Shown here piece after piece: positions 23,551 to 34,000 of a stretch of DNA of 64,000 nucleotides. A model generated the notes under the pieces. The model did no database searches, had not been told where the DNA came from, and saw nothing but the letters and a program-made list of their open reading frames with translations. Source of the stretch: Bretschneidera sinensis (lineage: Eukaryota; Streptophyta; Magnoliopsida; Brassicales; Akaniaceae); assembly GCA_023935145.1 (NCBI GenBank), contig CM043702.1, forward strand, positions 63,493,001 through 63,557,000, given 5' to 3'. Made by a program: the position numbers and the translations under genes. Every line of letters begins with the position of its first letter. The first letter of the stretch is position 1.

Positions 23551-24683
23551 CTAGTTATCAAGTGGTGTAGTCAAAGAGGTACTGGGTGCGTGAGGTAGGC
23601 AATTGAGGATGGCCTGTAGCATCATCTCCTGTCGTGCGAACTGTGCCTCTAACCCATCCATCCGCTGATGGATCAATAGTCTCATCTCCCTATCCTCTCT
23701 GTGAATATCAGAGAGCTCTCGCCAAAAAGAGGACAACTCATCGAGAAAGGGCTGGGATGCAGTGGGTCCCATGTCTGGCTGGTCCTCCTCCCTCAGAGGG
23801 CTCACTGACGGGTGCTCGGTGTCCATAGGATCATCCGTTACTGGCTCAGCAACAGGAATCGACACCCAAGGTCCTCGGGGCATGTGGGACTGGCTGAGGC
23901 TCCACTGGGCCCTCCCAAATAATGGATGATCGCTAACTGGCCCATCTATAGAGAAGCCTCTAATCCCCTTCTTCTTGAAGATATGACTGAGTAAGAAGGG
24001 GAAAGAGAGCCCCCAGGCATTAGCCATGGTAGTCTGACAGAGTTATGCACACTATTCCAGAACTTGTGTATCTGACACCATATGGTTACTAGGATGGAGT
24101 ACCAGTGACTCTGGTGAAAGGCATAGAGAGTCTGTAGAAACCGATCCCTCCTCTGTGTCTTGTGCCCCAAAGGACACACATTATGCTGGAGGACGAAGTT
24201 TACGAACCATAAACAGGGAGGCAACCTCGATCGGCTCCCTGCATTGTTGTGCCGGTCCGCATACTGGCCCGTACACATGTCCTCAATGATATGTGGTAGA
24301 GGAAATGACTCCAACTGCTCCTCCATATAGTTATCCTCCGGAGGGGACTCATCACAGCAGTGGAGGGATGTGGTGATGTTTGTGGTGGACAACTCTATGA
24401 ATCTTCCCTGGACTAAAGAGGATAAGATCTCTAGCCTGGTGCAGTCATAGGTTAGGTTCTCATAGAAGCTGACCACAAATCTGGTGTAAGCCGTCGAACA
24501 GATCGGCTTGAACAGTCACTTGAGACCTCAGGCCTTGAACTTTTAGACCGCCCATCTTGTGGCGCCCAAACTCTTGAAGTCCTCATCTATGTTAAATGTA
24601 GTCTTGAACAATATTTCACGCTGCTTGAAACTGGGCTGGGTGGCCTGGTGGCGGCTGCTGGAGGCTCGGAAGGTGGAGGTCAT
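23551..24683 (-). pseudogene. Env-like ORF of B
   Basis: ATG at 24683 gives MTSTFRASSSRHQATQPSF. The frame runs to about 24050 with three early stops (around 24535-24550), then shifts frame to end at 23551 (HAPSTSLTTPLDN). Blocks VVSFYENLTYD, SSLVQGRFIELSTTNI and NVCPLGHKTQRRDRFLQTLYAFHQ-like sequence match the layout of the plant transposon domain in the A2 and A3 env-like ORFs, but identity is low. The tail (DIHREDREMRLLIHQRMDGL) looks like a helical, possibly coiled-coil segment. Position after the pol region and before the 3' UTR fits an Athila third ORF. Not functional. Confidence 0.68.
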
Positions 24684-25345
24684 GTGCTGAGAAAAATAAT
24701 GCAGCTTCTGTCATGTTTGCGCTCGTGTGCAGCTGATGGTGCACTTGATCACGAATACCTAGCGTTTGATCGCACTTGCTTAGACAATATATCAAACAGC
24801 TTATGTGCAACGAGAACTTGAAGCTGTAGAAATTATACTAATTGTAGCCCAACCTCCTGCAAATTGCAAATATAACCACTGAGAAAATGAAGATACAATT
24901 AACTAATGAAATGTAATTCAAAAATGTGTGTGACTGTGTAATAACAATTAATGTAGAGTTTGAAAGAAATATGGGTATGGCCTACTTGGAGTATGTTAAC
25001 AGGATTAGTTAGGTATAGGGCACTGAGATGTATGATGCGTTGATGAAATTGGGGTAGGGTAGGGTTGGTGATGTTCCAGGAGCTGGATTGAGAGTTAAGG
25101 TTACCATGTGAGATGGCGATTGCGAGAGAGAAACAGTGGAAGTGCGATTGAGTGTAAGTGAGGGAATAAAAGGTAAACTGTTTATAACCTGCACGTGACC
25201 TCTTTGCCCCGAGTGTGCTCAAGCACATTGTGAAGTGTGCTCGATCGCACTTATGCACAAGTGTGTAGGGTAATGTGCTCGTGCATACTGGAGTGTAGGG
25301 CGTAAGTGCGCTTAATCACACTATGTAATGTACTCGAGCACAAGG
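24684..25345 (-). promoter_or_regulatory. Putative internal promoter of the env-like ORF in B
   Basis: Read on the minus strand: a cluster of decayed GCGATCGAGCGC-type units (25345-25205), then a G-box CACGTG (25197-25192), a TATA box TTATAAAC (core 25186-25181), and a CT-rich start region (CCACTGTTTCTCTCTCGC near 25130). A good 3' splice site (TTTGCAATTTGCAG followed by G, near 24850) comes next, then the env-like ATG at 24683. A few more motif units lie at 24780-24711. The order resembles a Pol II promoter with a spliced leader. The motifs are visible; function is inference. Confidence 0.45.
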
Positions 25346-25811
25346 TAGAAAATGCTGGTAGTGAGGAAACATAAAAAATAAAAATAACGAAATGAACAAG
25401 GAGCATAACTGGTAACGATACAACCATACCATACTTTAGTGGCCTCAGTACTACTAACCTTTGTAGAGGCGCTTGAGTTACATGACTGTCAATGGTGGAA
25501 CGTCTCAAGCGCTCTCTTGCTATAGTGCAACTCTCTTTAAAGGGGCACTTAGAGCCCACATCAGGTGGTTCAAGTGCCTTGATAGCTGCTGCATCTCCAA
25601 TTTTGGTGCCTGGTCAATAAAATAGGAAAAAGTAGTATTAGTAAGTTCAGGATTTTCAACTCAAGAAATACTTACTTGAAGGCTTTGGTGTGTTCTTGAT
25701 GGGGTGCATAGCTCTATTGATGTCTTTAATCACATTGTCATCCTCTGGCCTAATGTCCAATCTTGTGTCATCATGGTTGGGGATGGTCTCCAATGGAGTA
25801 GTGTGATGGAT
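25346..25811 (-). other. Deletion scar in B: post-protease linker joined to pre-env region
   Basis: The right part still reads as the protease-to-RT linker (HHTTPLETIPNHDD, DNVIKDINRAMHPIKNTPKP). Instead of RT it then passes at about 25680-25600 into sequence leading to the env-like promoter. All of RT, RNase H and integrase are absent. The exact breakpoint is not resolved. Confidence 0.6.
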
Positions 25812-26164
25812 CTAAGAAACTTTCTCAACAACACCTTGCATTAAGCTTACATTATAATATTCATTATCATTTTTGGTTAATTTTAATGTATTAAATATTT
25901 TGAATTCCATCTCCTCATCAGTTACTTTCATAGTGACAATGCCCATTTTTACACTAATATTTGTGTCAGCAGTGATCATAAATGGTCTTCCTAAGATGAT
26001 GGGGAGTGGCAATGACATATGACATTCTTCCATATCTAAGACAATAAAATCAGCAGGTAAAATAAATTTACCTACTCTTACCAAAACATCCTCGAGAATA
26101 CCTCTTGGTCGTTTGATGCTTCTCTCAACCAATTGCAAAGTGATGGAGGTTGGTTGAAGCTCCC
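25812..26164 (-). pseudogene. pro: Protease of B, C-terminal part
   Basis: Minus-strand LQPTSITLQLVERSIKRP, GILEDVLVRVGKFILPADF, LPLPIILGRPFMITADT: the retropepsin core and flap of an Athila protease, open from 26138 to 25812. The N-terminal part with the catalytic DLGAS lies at 32687 and upward; the two are separated by element C, whose target duplication CTCCC is at 26160-26164 and 32687-32691. The frame is consistent across the insertion site. Confidence 0.85.
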
Positions 26165-26167
26165 GGA

Positions 26168-26482
26168 TGATGCATATTTTGGCCCCTTAATTTACATTTT
26201 TTAGCTTAGGAATTTGTTACTTTGAGTTGTTTTCGTTGTTTTATAGGTTTACAAGCACTCGGAAAGGAGTTTCACTAAAATTGCCAGAATTGCCTATACA
26301 GATCAGTCAATTTTATGGATTTTACTGTATTGATTCAGGAAGAACCAGGAGATGAGCCATATATGCCTTGAAAGATCATGATGTCTATTTTCTAAGGAAT
26401 TTTATGGCTCCTAAAAATGATTTTTCTAGAGAAAGTTATGGCAATTTTAGTAGACAAAAGTCATGCAATGCACCATGCTGCG
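26168..26482 (+). repeat. 5' LTR fragment of C
   Basis: Starts TGATG and then skips 14 bp found in the other C LTRs (AGTGCCAAATATTG). It matches them closely until CCATGCTGCG at 26482, where it jumps to gag. The break falls inside the TGCGCTCGAGCGCA palindrome position of the intact LTR, so the TATA box, R and U5, and the primer site are lost. Confidence 0.85.
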
Positions 26483-27115
26483 AGACATACAATCCAGGTG
26501 GTGGAACCACCCTAATTTTTCATGGAAGTAGAACCAAATGATGAATCAAAAAGGAGCTCCTCATCATGTCACAATCAATACCCTCTCGGATTTCCTCTAC
26601 CAGTTCCAATTTATAGTCACTCAGCCGATCCAGCACCATAACCCGCTTACCAAGCTCCCACTCAAGTGCCAACGTCGGATTCATAGTCATTGGAGGATAC
26701 CTTCAAGAATTTTATGAAGATGACCGGCTAGTCCATTAACGAAGTAAGGAGTGCGCAAATAGTAAACACCCAAGCGATTGCCAAGCTAGAGAGTCAAATA
26801 GATCAAATCGCAAGTCACGTGGGTGAAAGAGAAAAGGGAAAGTTCCCCAGTCAACCTGTGCCCAACCCGAAGGAATAGTTTGTGGTGAGAAATTCATCGA
26901 CTCCTACATATGGACAGGAATAAGTGCAATCGATTGCCACATTGAGGTCTGGGAGACAGGTGGACAGTCAAGTGGAAGAGAACCTTGCTATGCAGCAAGG
27001 GCAAGATAGTGGCACCATGGAGAAGAGAGATGTTGAGCCATCTACAGCCACACCTACTATTAAGGATCTTCCTGGGGCGTTCGTACCGAAAGCACCTTAC
27101 CTTGAGAGATTATAA
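26483..27115 (+). pseudogene. gag: gag C-terminal region of C
   Basis: Begins with TYNPGWWNHPNFSWK, the conserved Athila segment downstream of the gag zinc knuckle. It continues with a glutamine/serine-rich linker (SQIDQIASHVGEREKGKFPS) and IATLRSGRQVD, a typical gag-protease spacer motif. The last open stretch is 26924-27115 (ends KAPYLERL). Stops interrupt the earlier part. The capsid domain is deleted and the protease does not follow. Confidence 0.75.
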
Positions 27116-27147
27116 GTGCCAAGAAAGGAGGGTAGTCTGAGGACATT

Positions 27148-27963
27148 GTGGAGGCATGCTTTGCTCAGTTTGGAGAGGATTTGAATTTGGATAATCTACT
27201 TGAGCAAGCAAATGCTATCTTGGAGTCTGCTCCTCGGGAGAGCAATAAGACGGAGGAGACTGTGGGTGAATTAAGCATTGCAGACCCCCTGGAGGCATGC
27301 TTTGCTCAGTTTGGAGAGGATTTGGATTTGGACAAGTTGCTTGAGCAAGCAAAAGCTACTTTAGACTCTGCTCCTCAGAAGAGCAGTGAGACGGAGGAGA
27401 CCACAACACCCAAACCCCCCAAGAAGGAACTTAAGCCTTTACTGAACAATCTTAAGTATAAGTTCCTAGGTCCAGCTGATTCTTTGCCTGTGATTCTAGC
27501 TTCAGATTTAGTTGAGGCTCAAGATGAGAAATTTGTGGACATTTTAAGAGAGCACAAGGAAGCTATCGGCTGGACTATTGAGGATATCAAGGGAATCAAC
27601 CCCTCGGTGGTGATGCACAAGTTACATTTGGAGGAGAATGCCAAGCCATCGAGGGAGCCACAAAGAAGGCTCAACCCAACTATGCAAGAGGTTGTGAAGA
27701 CTGAAGTGATAAAGCTGTTGGATGTAGGGATCATGTATCCAATCTTTGATACCGAGTGGGTGAGCCTGATTCATGTCATGCCAAAGCGGGCTGGATTGAC
27801 AGTAGTGATGAATAAAGATGATGAGTTGGTTCCAACTCATGTGCAGTCAGGATGGAGAGTGAGTATAGACTATCGTAAGTTAAATGCTGCCATAAGGAAT
27901 GATCATTTTCCAATCCCATTTATTGATCAGATAGTGGAGCGCTTGGGTGGGCATGATTACTAA
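27148..27963 (+). pseudogene. pol: Pre-RT linker and N-terminal reverse transcriptase of C
   Basis: An open frame of 271 codons. The first ~95 codons hold a 47-residue tandem duplication (EACFAQFGEDLNLDNLLEQA then EACFAQFGEDLDLDKLLEQA; offset 141 bp). Next come LKPLLNNLKYKFLG, LREHKEAIGWTIEDIKGI, RRLNPTMQEVVKTEVIKLLD, SGWRVSIDYRKLNAA and DHFPIPFIDQIVERLGGHDY, the fingers region of RT. It ends right after this motif, before the catalytic palm, because a deletion fuses it to the 3' UTR. An open frame this long in a decayed region suggests that C is younger than its surroundings. It cannot be active. Confidence 0.85.
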
Positions 27964-29364
27964 TGCTGGGTCTGGCTGAAGACGTTAAACTTAGCGCTTG
28001 TGGGAGGCACCCCACAACATATCCTTTTTGTTTGTTTATTATTTTACATATTTCTTGTTACTATTTATTTATAGTGTTTCTTTTGTTTTCCAGTCTTTAT
28101 TTTTCAGGGACAACGCGTACTTCAGCTCAAGTTTGGGGGTATGCTATGAGCCATGCCAGTCCAGATAGTTCTCCATATCCCAGGTCAGCTCTTTCCATAT
28201 TATTCACACATTAGGGTCAATGTGTAATTTAAGTTTGGGGGTATAGGAGACATATTACACACACTTTGTCCTAATTTGTTGTTTTTCTTCATTTAAAAAA
28301 AGAAAGAAGAAAAAGAAAGAAGGTAAATCCATGCTCATGTTATTTTGAAATTTTAGTTGATCTAAACAAATATTGTAATGTGATGTCATTGGTGAGCTTA
28401 AAATTGTGAACACATGATCTGACGATAGAGTTTTAAAACTTTGTTACTTTAGGCATTTGAGATTTCACATGTTTGATCTAATCTGACACGAACACATTAG
28501 CACAAAATTGTGTGAGGTATGATATGCGATTTCAATGTGTATGTTTCCTTGACTTAACTGAAACTGGATGACTTGTAGGATAAACACTTTGGCATAGAAA
28601 TGTAAATAAAAAAAAATTTATAATGATCATCAATAAACTTTCCACTGAGTAACTAGACCTCTTACCTCAGTAAGCAGTGAGTGTTCACGTCAAAAGGTGG
28701 GAATTTTTCTCATAATGATCATTGCAAAATTGTCCGTTGAGTAACTGTACCTCTTGCCTCAGTAAGCAGTGAGTGTTAATGTCAAAAGGTGGGAATTTTG
28801 CTTGGTAGCATTAAGGCCAGTTTAGTTTCGTAGCCTTTTTTACTTGAGTTAGTAAGTCCTTAGGGGTGTCTTTACACCTAATGCCCTAAAACTATATGGT
28901 TTGGGAGTCGTTGACTCAAGACTCGATACATGGGTCAATTAGAAAGCTTAAGGGAACTAAACATAGTAGAGCCTTATAATAAAAAAATTATAAAAAAATA
29001 AAATAAAACTATGCCATCGTTGTTCATTCTGATGAGAAATTCTGTGAATCTTGAGACATGGAGACATTGTACATTGAAGTTCTTTGGAAACCTCATCTGT
29101 ATATGCTAATTCACTTTACACTGATTCAAGCTTGTGATGCCTTACCCTGCCTCTTGTAAGTAATTAGGTTTTGAAATTGCTATTCATTGCAAAGATGAGT
29201 TATATCTTTTTTAAGCTTGCTCATGAATGAATACCATGGCTTTAAGTGCTCCTTAAATTTTTGGATACCATGAGTGATGAACTTATCTTTATGTTCTTTA
29301 TTTTTCATTTAGTTTTTTATTTTGTTTTGCTAAGGGACTAGCAAAATGTAAGTTTGGGGGTATT
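27964..29364 (+). other. 3' UTR of C
   Basis: Opens with GAAGACGTTAAACTTAGCGC and GGGAGGCACCCC, a block typical of Athila sequence after the ORFs and shared with B. It carries AAGTTTGGGGGT three times (28129, 28231, 29350), the last directly before the LTR as polypurine tract. Two tandem copies of the CTCAGTAAGCAGTGAGTG block lie at about 28648-28800. Confidence 0.75.
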
Positions 29365-30657
29365 TGATGAGTGCCAAATATTGCATATTATGGCCCCTTA
29401 ATTTACATTTGTTAGCTTAGGAATTTGTTACTTTGAGTTGTTTTCGTTGTTTTACATGTTTACAAGCACTCGAAAAGGAGTTTCACTAAAATTGCCAGAA
29501 TTGCCTAAATAGATTAGTCATTTTTGTGGATTTTACTGTATTGATTCAAGAAGAACCAGGAGATGAGCCATATATGCTTTGAAAGATCCAGATGTCTATT
29601 TTCTGAGGAATTTTACAGTTGAACCAGGAGATGAGCCATATATGTTTGGAAAGATCCAGATGTCTGTTTTCTGAGAAATTTTACGGCTCATAAAAATGAT
29701 TTTGCTAGAGAAAGTTATGACAGTTTTAGTAGACAAAGGTCATGCAATGCACCATGCTGCGCTCGAGCGCACAAGACTGTGATCGAGTGCAGTCGGGTAG
29801 TATCCCACATTGAATTTGAAATATATTGCACTCTTGAGTTTTCCTATAAAAGCCCCACCTCACTGAAGTAATTGGTGTGCAATCCGGAAGACTTCTGCTA
29901 GCATTCTGGTGGATCTCGAAGGCTTCGCTACCATGAGGGAAAACGCCGCCCAACAGTGAGTGAAATTTCTCTCAATGTATAGTCAATTTTAATTTATTTT
30001 TTTTTTAGTTTTAAAGTTTAATATTTAGCACTTTTATTGTGAACTTTAGTTTCATAAATATGAGAGGCTAAAATCTTCATCTAAGGTTGAAGATGAAGCC
30101 TCGCCATTGCTTGGCATAATATTTTCAGATTTGTTCATACAATTATGATATTTTTAGTATAAATGTTCTGTTCAATTATTTGAGTAAAATCTTATGATTG
30201 ATTGCTTTTAAATTGTTAAATTGGATATTCTCTATGTTTCATCTGTCGGATACGGCGAATCATTCAAATTAGATTGGATTTCCTTTGTGATTTGTAAATT
30301 ATACGGATACATTGGATGGTTTTGGTTTAGTTTGGGTATTCACCGTGATTTGTATAATGGTGGATTCATGGAATGATTTGATAGATTATTTTTATATAGA
30401 ATATGAAGATATATGCTTTACTTTGGTGGAATGGATTCAGAAACCTTAGTATTTTTATTATTATTTGTTTTAAATCAATTTAGTTTAGTTTATATTCTTT
30501 GCAAAACAACTCAAAATTCGAAACTAGGTTAAAATAGGTTTAGTTTAGATAAAAACACATTTTCATAACGCAATTCCCTGTGGATTCGACCTCGCACTTG
30601 CACAACACTATATTACAAATGACTCGTGTGCTTTCGAGTAATTTAAAACTCACAACA
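29365..30657 (+). repeat. C-type LTR, first copy
   Basis: 1293 bp, TGATGAGTGCCAAATATTGC...AAAACTCACAACA. U3 holds GCTGCGCTCGAGCGCACAAG and GTGATCGAGTGCAG (29753-29792), then a snRNA-type USE match (29802-29812) and TATAAAAG (29845-29852). The end carries the CCCTGTGGATTCGACCTCGC block common to Athila U5. It is followed directly by a second copy of the 3' UTR, not by flanking DNA. Confidence 0.9.
29802..29852 (+). promoter_or_regulatory. USE-like element plus TATA box in first C LTR
   Basis: ATCCCACATTG at 29802-29812 differs from the plant snRNA upstream sequence element RTCCCACATCG only by C to T at the CpG. TATAAAAG starts at 29845, leaving 32 bp between. In plant Pol II snRNA genes the two elements are about 33-34 bp apart, and about 10 bp less in Pol III genes. 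The match and spacing are seen; transcriptional use is inference. Confidence 0.55.
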
Positions 30658-31274
30658 GTAACTGGACCTGTTGCCTCAGTAAGCAGTGAGTGTTCACGTC
30701 AAAAGGTGGGAATTTTGCTTGGTAGCATTAAGGCCAGTTTAGTTTCATACCCTTTTTGACTCGAGTTAGTAAGTCCTTAGGGGTGTCTTTACACCTGATG
30801 CCCTAAAACCATCTGGTTTGGGAGTCATTGACTCAACACTCGATACATGGATCAATTAGAAAGCTTAATCGAACTAAACATAGCAGAGCCTTCTAATAAA
30901 AAAAAAGATAAAATAAAATTATGCCATCATTGTTCATTCTGATGAGAAATTATGTGAATCTTGAGACATAGAGACATTGTACATTGAAGTTATTTGGAAA
31001 CCTCATCTGTATATGCTAATTCACTTTACACTGATTCAAGCTTGTGATGTCTTAGCTTGCCTATTGTAAGTAATTAGGTTTTAAAATTGCTATTCATTGC
31101 GAAGATGAGTTATATCTTTTTTAAGCTTGCTTATGAATGAATATCATCATTTTGAGTGCTTCTTAAATTTTTGGATACCATGAGTGATGAACTTATCTTT
31201 ATGTTCGTTGTTTTTCATTTAGTTTTTTATTTTGTTTTGCTAAGGGTCTAGCAAAATGTAAGTTTGGGGGTATT
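30658..31274 (+). repeat. Duplicated partial 3' UTR of C
   Basis: Repeats the sequence starting at 28741 (GTAACTG...CCTCAGTAAGCAGTGAGTG) through the polypurine tract AAGTTTGGGGGTA at 31260-31272. With the following LTR it forms the second unit of a tandem duplication. It joins directly to the CACAACA end of the first LTR. Confidence 0.88.
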
Positions 31275-32686
31275 TGACGAGTGCCAAATATTGCATATTT
31301 TGGCCCCTTAATTTACATTTTTTAGCTTAAGAATTTGTTAGTTTGAGTTGTTTTCGTTGTTTTACAGGTTTACAAGCACTCGGATAGGAGTTTCACTAAA
31401 ATTTCCAGAATTGCCTGTACAGATCAGTCATTTTTATGGATTTTATTGTATTGATTCAGGAAGAACACGGAGATGAACCATATATACTTTGAAAGATCAT
31501 GATGTCTATTTTCTGAGGAATTTTACGGCTCGTAAAAATGATATTTCTAGAGAAAGTTATGGCAGTTTTAGTAGACAAAGGTTAGGCTATGTGTGATTTT
31601 AGCGTGGCAGATCAGTCATTTTTGTGGATTTTACTGTATTGATTTAGGAAGAACTAGGAGCTGAGCCATATATACATGGAAAGATCTGGATGTCTATTTT
31701 TTGAGAAATTTTACGGCTCGAAAAAATGATTTTTCTAGAGAAAGTTATGGTACTTTTAGTAGATAAAGGTCAGACAGTGCACCATGCTGTGCTCGAGCGC
31801 AAAGACTGTGATCGAGCATACTCAGGCAGTATCCCACATCAAATTTGAAACTCATTGCACTCTTGAGTTTCCCTATAAAAGCCACACCTCACTGAAGCAA
31901 TTGGTGTGCAATCTGAAGGACTTCTGCTAGCATTCTGGTGGATCTCGAAGGCTTTACTACCAGGAGGGGAAGTGCCACACAACAGCGAGTGGAATTTCTC
32001 CCAATGTATATCAGTTTTAATTTATTTCTTTTTTTAGTTTTAAAGTTTAATGTTTATCACTTTTATTGTGAACTTTAGCTTCATAGTTATGAGAGACTAA
32101 AATCTTCATCTAAGGTTGAAGATGAAGCCTCGCCATTGTTTGGCAAAATATTTTTAGATTTGTTCATACAATTATGATATTTTTTAGTATAAATGTTTTG
32201 TTCAATTATTTGAGAAAAATATTATGATCAATTGCTTTTAAATTATTAAATTGGATATTCTTTGTGTTTCATCTGCCGAATACAGCGGATCATTCAAATT
32301 AGATTGGATATCCATTGTGATTTGTGAATTAAACGGATACATTGGATGGTTTGGTTTTAGTTTTGGTATTCGTCGTGATTTGTATAATGGTGGATTCATG
32401 GAATTATTTGATAGATTATTTTTATATAGAACATGAAAATATATGCTATACTTTGGTAGGGTGGATTCAGAAACCTTAATATTTTTATTATTAGTTTTAA
32501 ATCAATTTAGTTTAGTTTATACTCTTTGCATAATACAACTCAAAATTTAGAACTAGGTTAAAATAGGTTTAGTTTAGATAAAAATATATTTTCACAACGC
32601 AATTCCCTATGGATTCGACCTCGCACTTGCACAACACTATATTACAAACGACTCGTGCACTTGCGAGTAATTTAAAACTCATAATA
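31275..32686 (+). repeat. C-type LTR, second (terminal) copy
   Basis: 1412 bp, TGACGAGTGCC...CTCATAATA (terminal CACAACA decayed), followed by target copy CTCCC. It is longer than the first copy, mainly through an internal duplication near 31600-31720. Motif cluster GCTGTGCTCGAGCGCAAAG at about 31785-31803; USE match and TATA at 31831-31881. Confidence 0.88.
31831..31881 (+). promoter_or_regulatory. USE-like element plus TATA box in second C LTR
   Basis: ATCCCACATCA (31831-31841) differs from RTCCCACATCG by G to A at the CpG, the other-strand form of the decay seen in the first LTR. TATAAAAG begins at 31874, again 32 bp away. The two LTRs together imply an ancestral exact match ATCCCACATCG. 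Confidence 0.55.
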
Positions 32687-34000
32687 CTCCCCCAAACCTA
32701 GTGTCTCGAATACACTGTATGGCAGCAGATTGACACTCGCTCCTAGATCTAATAGTGCATGCTCGAAGAGCTTGTCACCTAGCCTGCAAGGAATGGTAAA
32801 ACTACCCGGATATTTTAGTTTTGGTGGTTGTTTTCTTAATACACAACACTTACCTCTTCAGTCAAGGCTATTGTCTCATGTTCAGGCTATTGTCTTATGT
32901 TCCTGAAACTTCTTTTTGTTAGTGCAACAATCTTTTAAAAACTTAGCATAAGCAAGAATTTGTTTAATTGCATCTAATAAAGTAATGTTTATTTCCATAT
33001 TTTTCAAAGTTTCGAAAATGTCAGATTCGGCCATCCAGGGTTGTAAGTATTTGTATAAGGATTGTTCTTCGGCGGATAGTTGTTCGGTCCCACAAAGTTT
33101 GCTTGCTCATGATCTACAGATGAATACAAGGGACATGTATCAGTATTATGATCAAATTGGGAACAAATAGCACATACCTAAAGTGGTGTAGCTGGTGGGT
33201 TAAGTGAGGCATTCTGAGCAGCCATGGCTTTAACTAACAGGTCTATTTTCCTTTCCACAGCAGCTATCTGAGTGGATGATCCTCCATTTAAGCTTACCTT
33301 ATACATACCCTTACTCTTGGTTAAATGTCTGCCTCGAGAGGAGAACTACTGAGTGTGTTCACTTAGGGTTTCGAAGAGCTCCATAGCTTCCTTGATGCTT
33401 TTCTCCATCAGCACTCCTCCATAACCTGAATCCATAATACTTTTGTTAGTATCACTTAAACCTTCATAGAAAGCCTATACCAGTTCATCTTGAGGTAGGT
33501 TGTGATGTGGGCATTTCAGTAGCAACTTGTTGAAGTGTCCCCAAGCCTCGAAGAATAGATCTCCATCTTTTTGTTGGAAGGACTGAATTTCCTTCCTCAT
33601 TTGCCTCCTCTTTTGGGCTGGGAAAAACTTCCTTAGGAATTTGCTGGCCAACTCTTCCCAATTGTGGATAGAAACTGCAAGCAAATTATTGTACCACATT
33701 TTAGTATTATCTTTTAAGGAAAAAGGGAAAAGGATTAACCTTATTCCTTCTTGGTCTAAGCCTTGGATATGCTGGAATTTGCAAAAATCGAAGAACTCTC
33801 GAAGGTGCAAGTGTGGATCCTCACTAGGTGTACCCCTAACGTGAGTCACTATGTAGTAGTATCTACAGAGATATGTAGTAGTTTCCTTCCATCTCAGGTT
33901 GATACGCAATGCATGATGGCTGATCGAGGTTCTATGCGATGAAGGATTGCTTCATCGACCTTCGCTTAGGTGGTTGCTGATTATCGATATGTTCCGCCAT
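32687..34000 (-). pseudogene. gag-pro: gag and protease N-terminus of B
   Basis: ATG at 34000 (MAEHIDNQQPPKRRSMKQ) starts the gag. The capsid region is open in another frame at 33909-33475: DPHLHLREFFDFCKF, LILFPFSLKDNTKMWYNN, LRKFFPAQKRRQMRKEIQSF, LLKCPHHNLPQ. A zinc knuckle CAICSQFDHNTDTC lies near 33135-33175, then TYNPGW. The protease begins near 32800 with HALLDLGASVNLLPYSVF (DLGAS) and is cut at 32687 by C. Frameshift near 33920 and several stops. A separate subfamily from the A-type gag. Confidence 0.82.

Larger units (their letters stand above)
26168..32686 (+). mobile_element. C-type Athila element, rearranged, inserted in protease of B
   Basis: Order on +: 5' LTR fragment (26168-26482), gag end (26483-27115), RT start (27148-27963), 3' UTR (27964-29364), LTR (29365-30657), second partial 3' UTR (30658-31274), second LTR (31275-32686). 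The target duplication CTCCC flanks it. At least three internal deletions are visible: LTR middle to gag end; protease; and RT middle to 3' UTR. The last 1.9-2.0 kb (partial 3' UTR plus LTR) is present twice in tandem. Confidence 0.88.

Noticed and set aside
23634..23828. + strand ORF of 64 codons
   Set aside because: Antisense to the env-like ORF of B.
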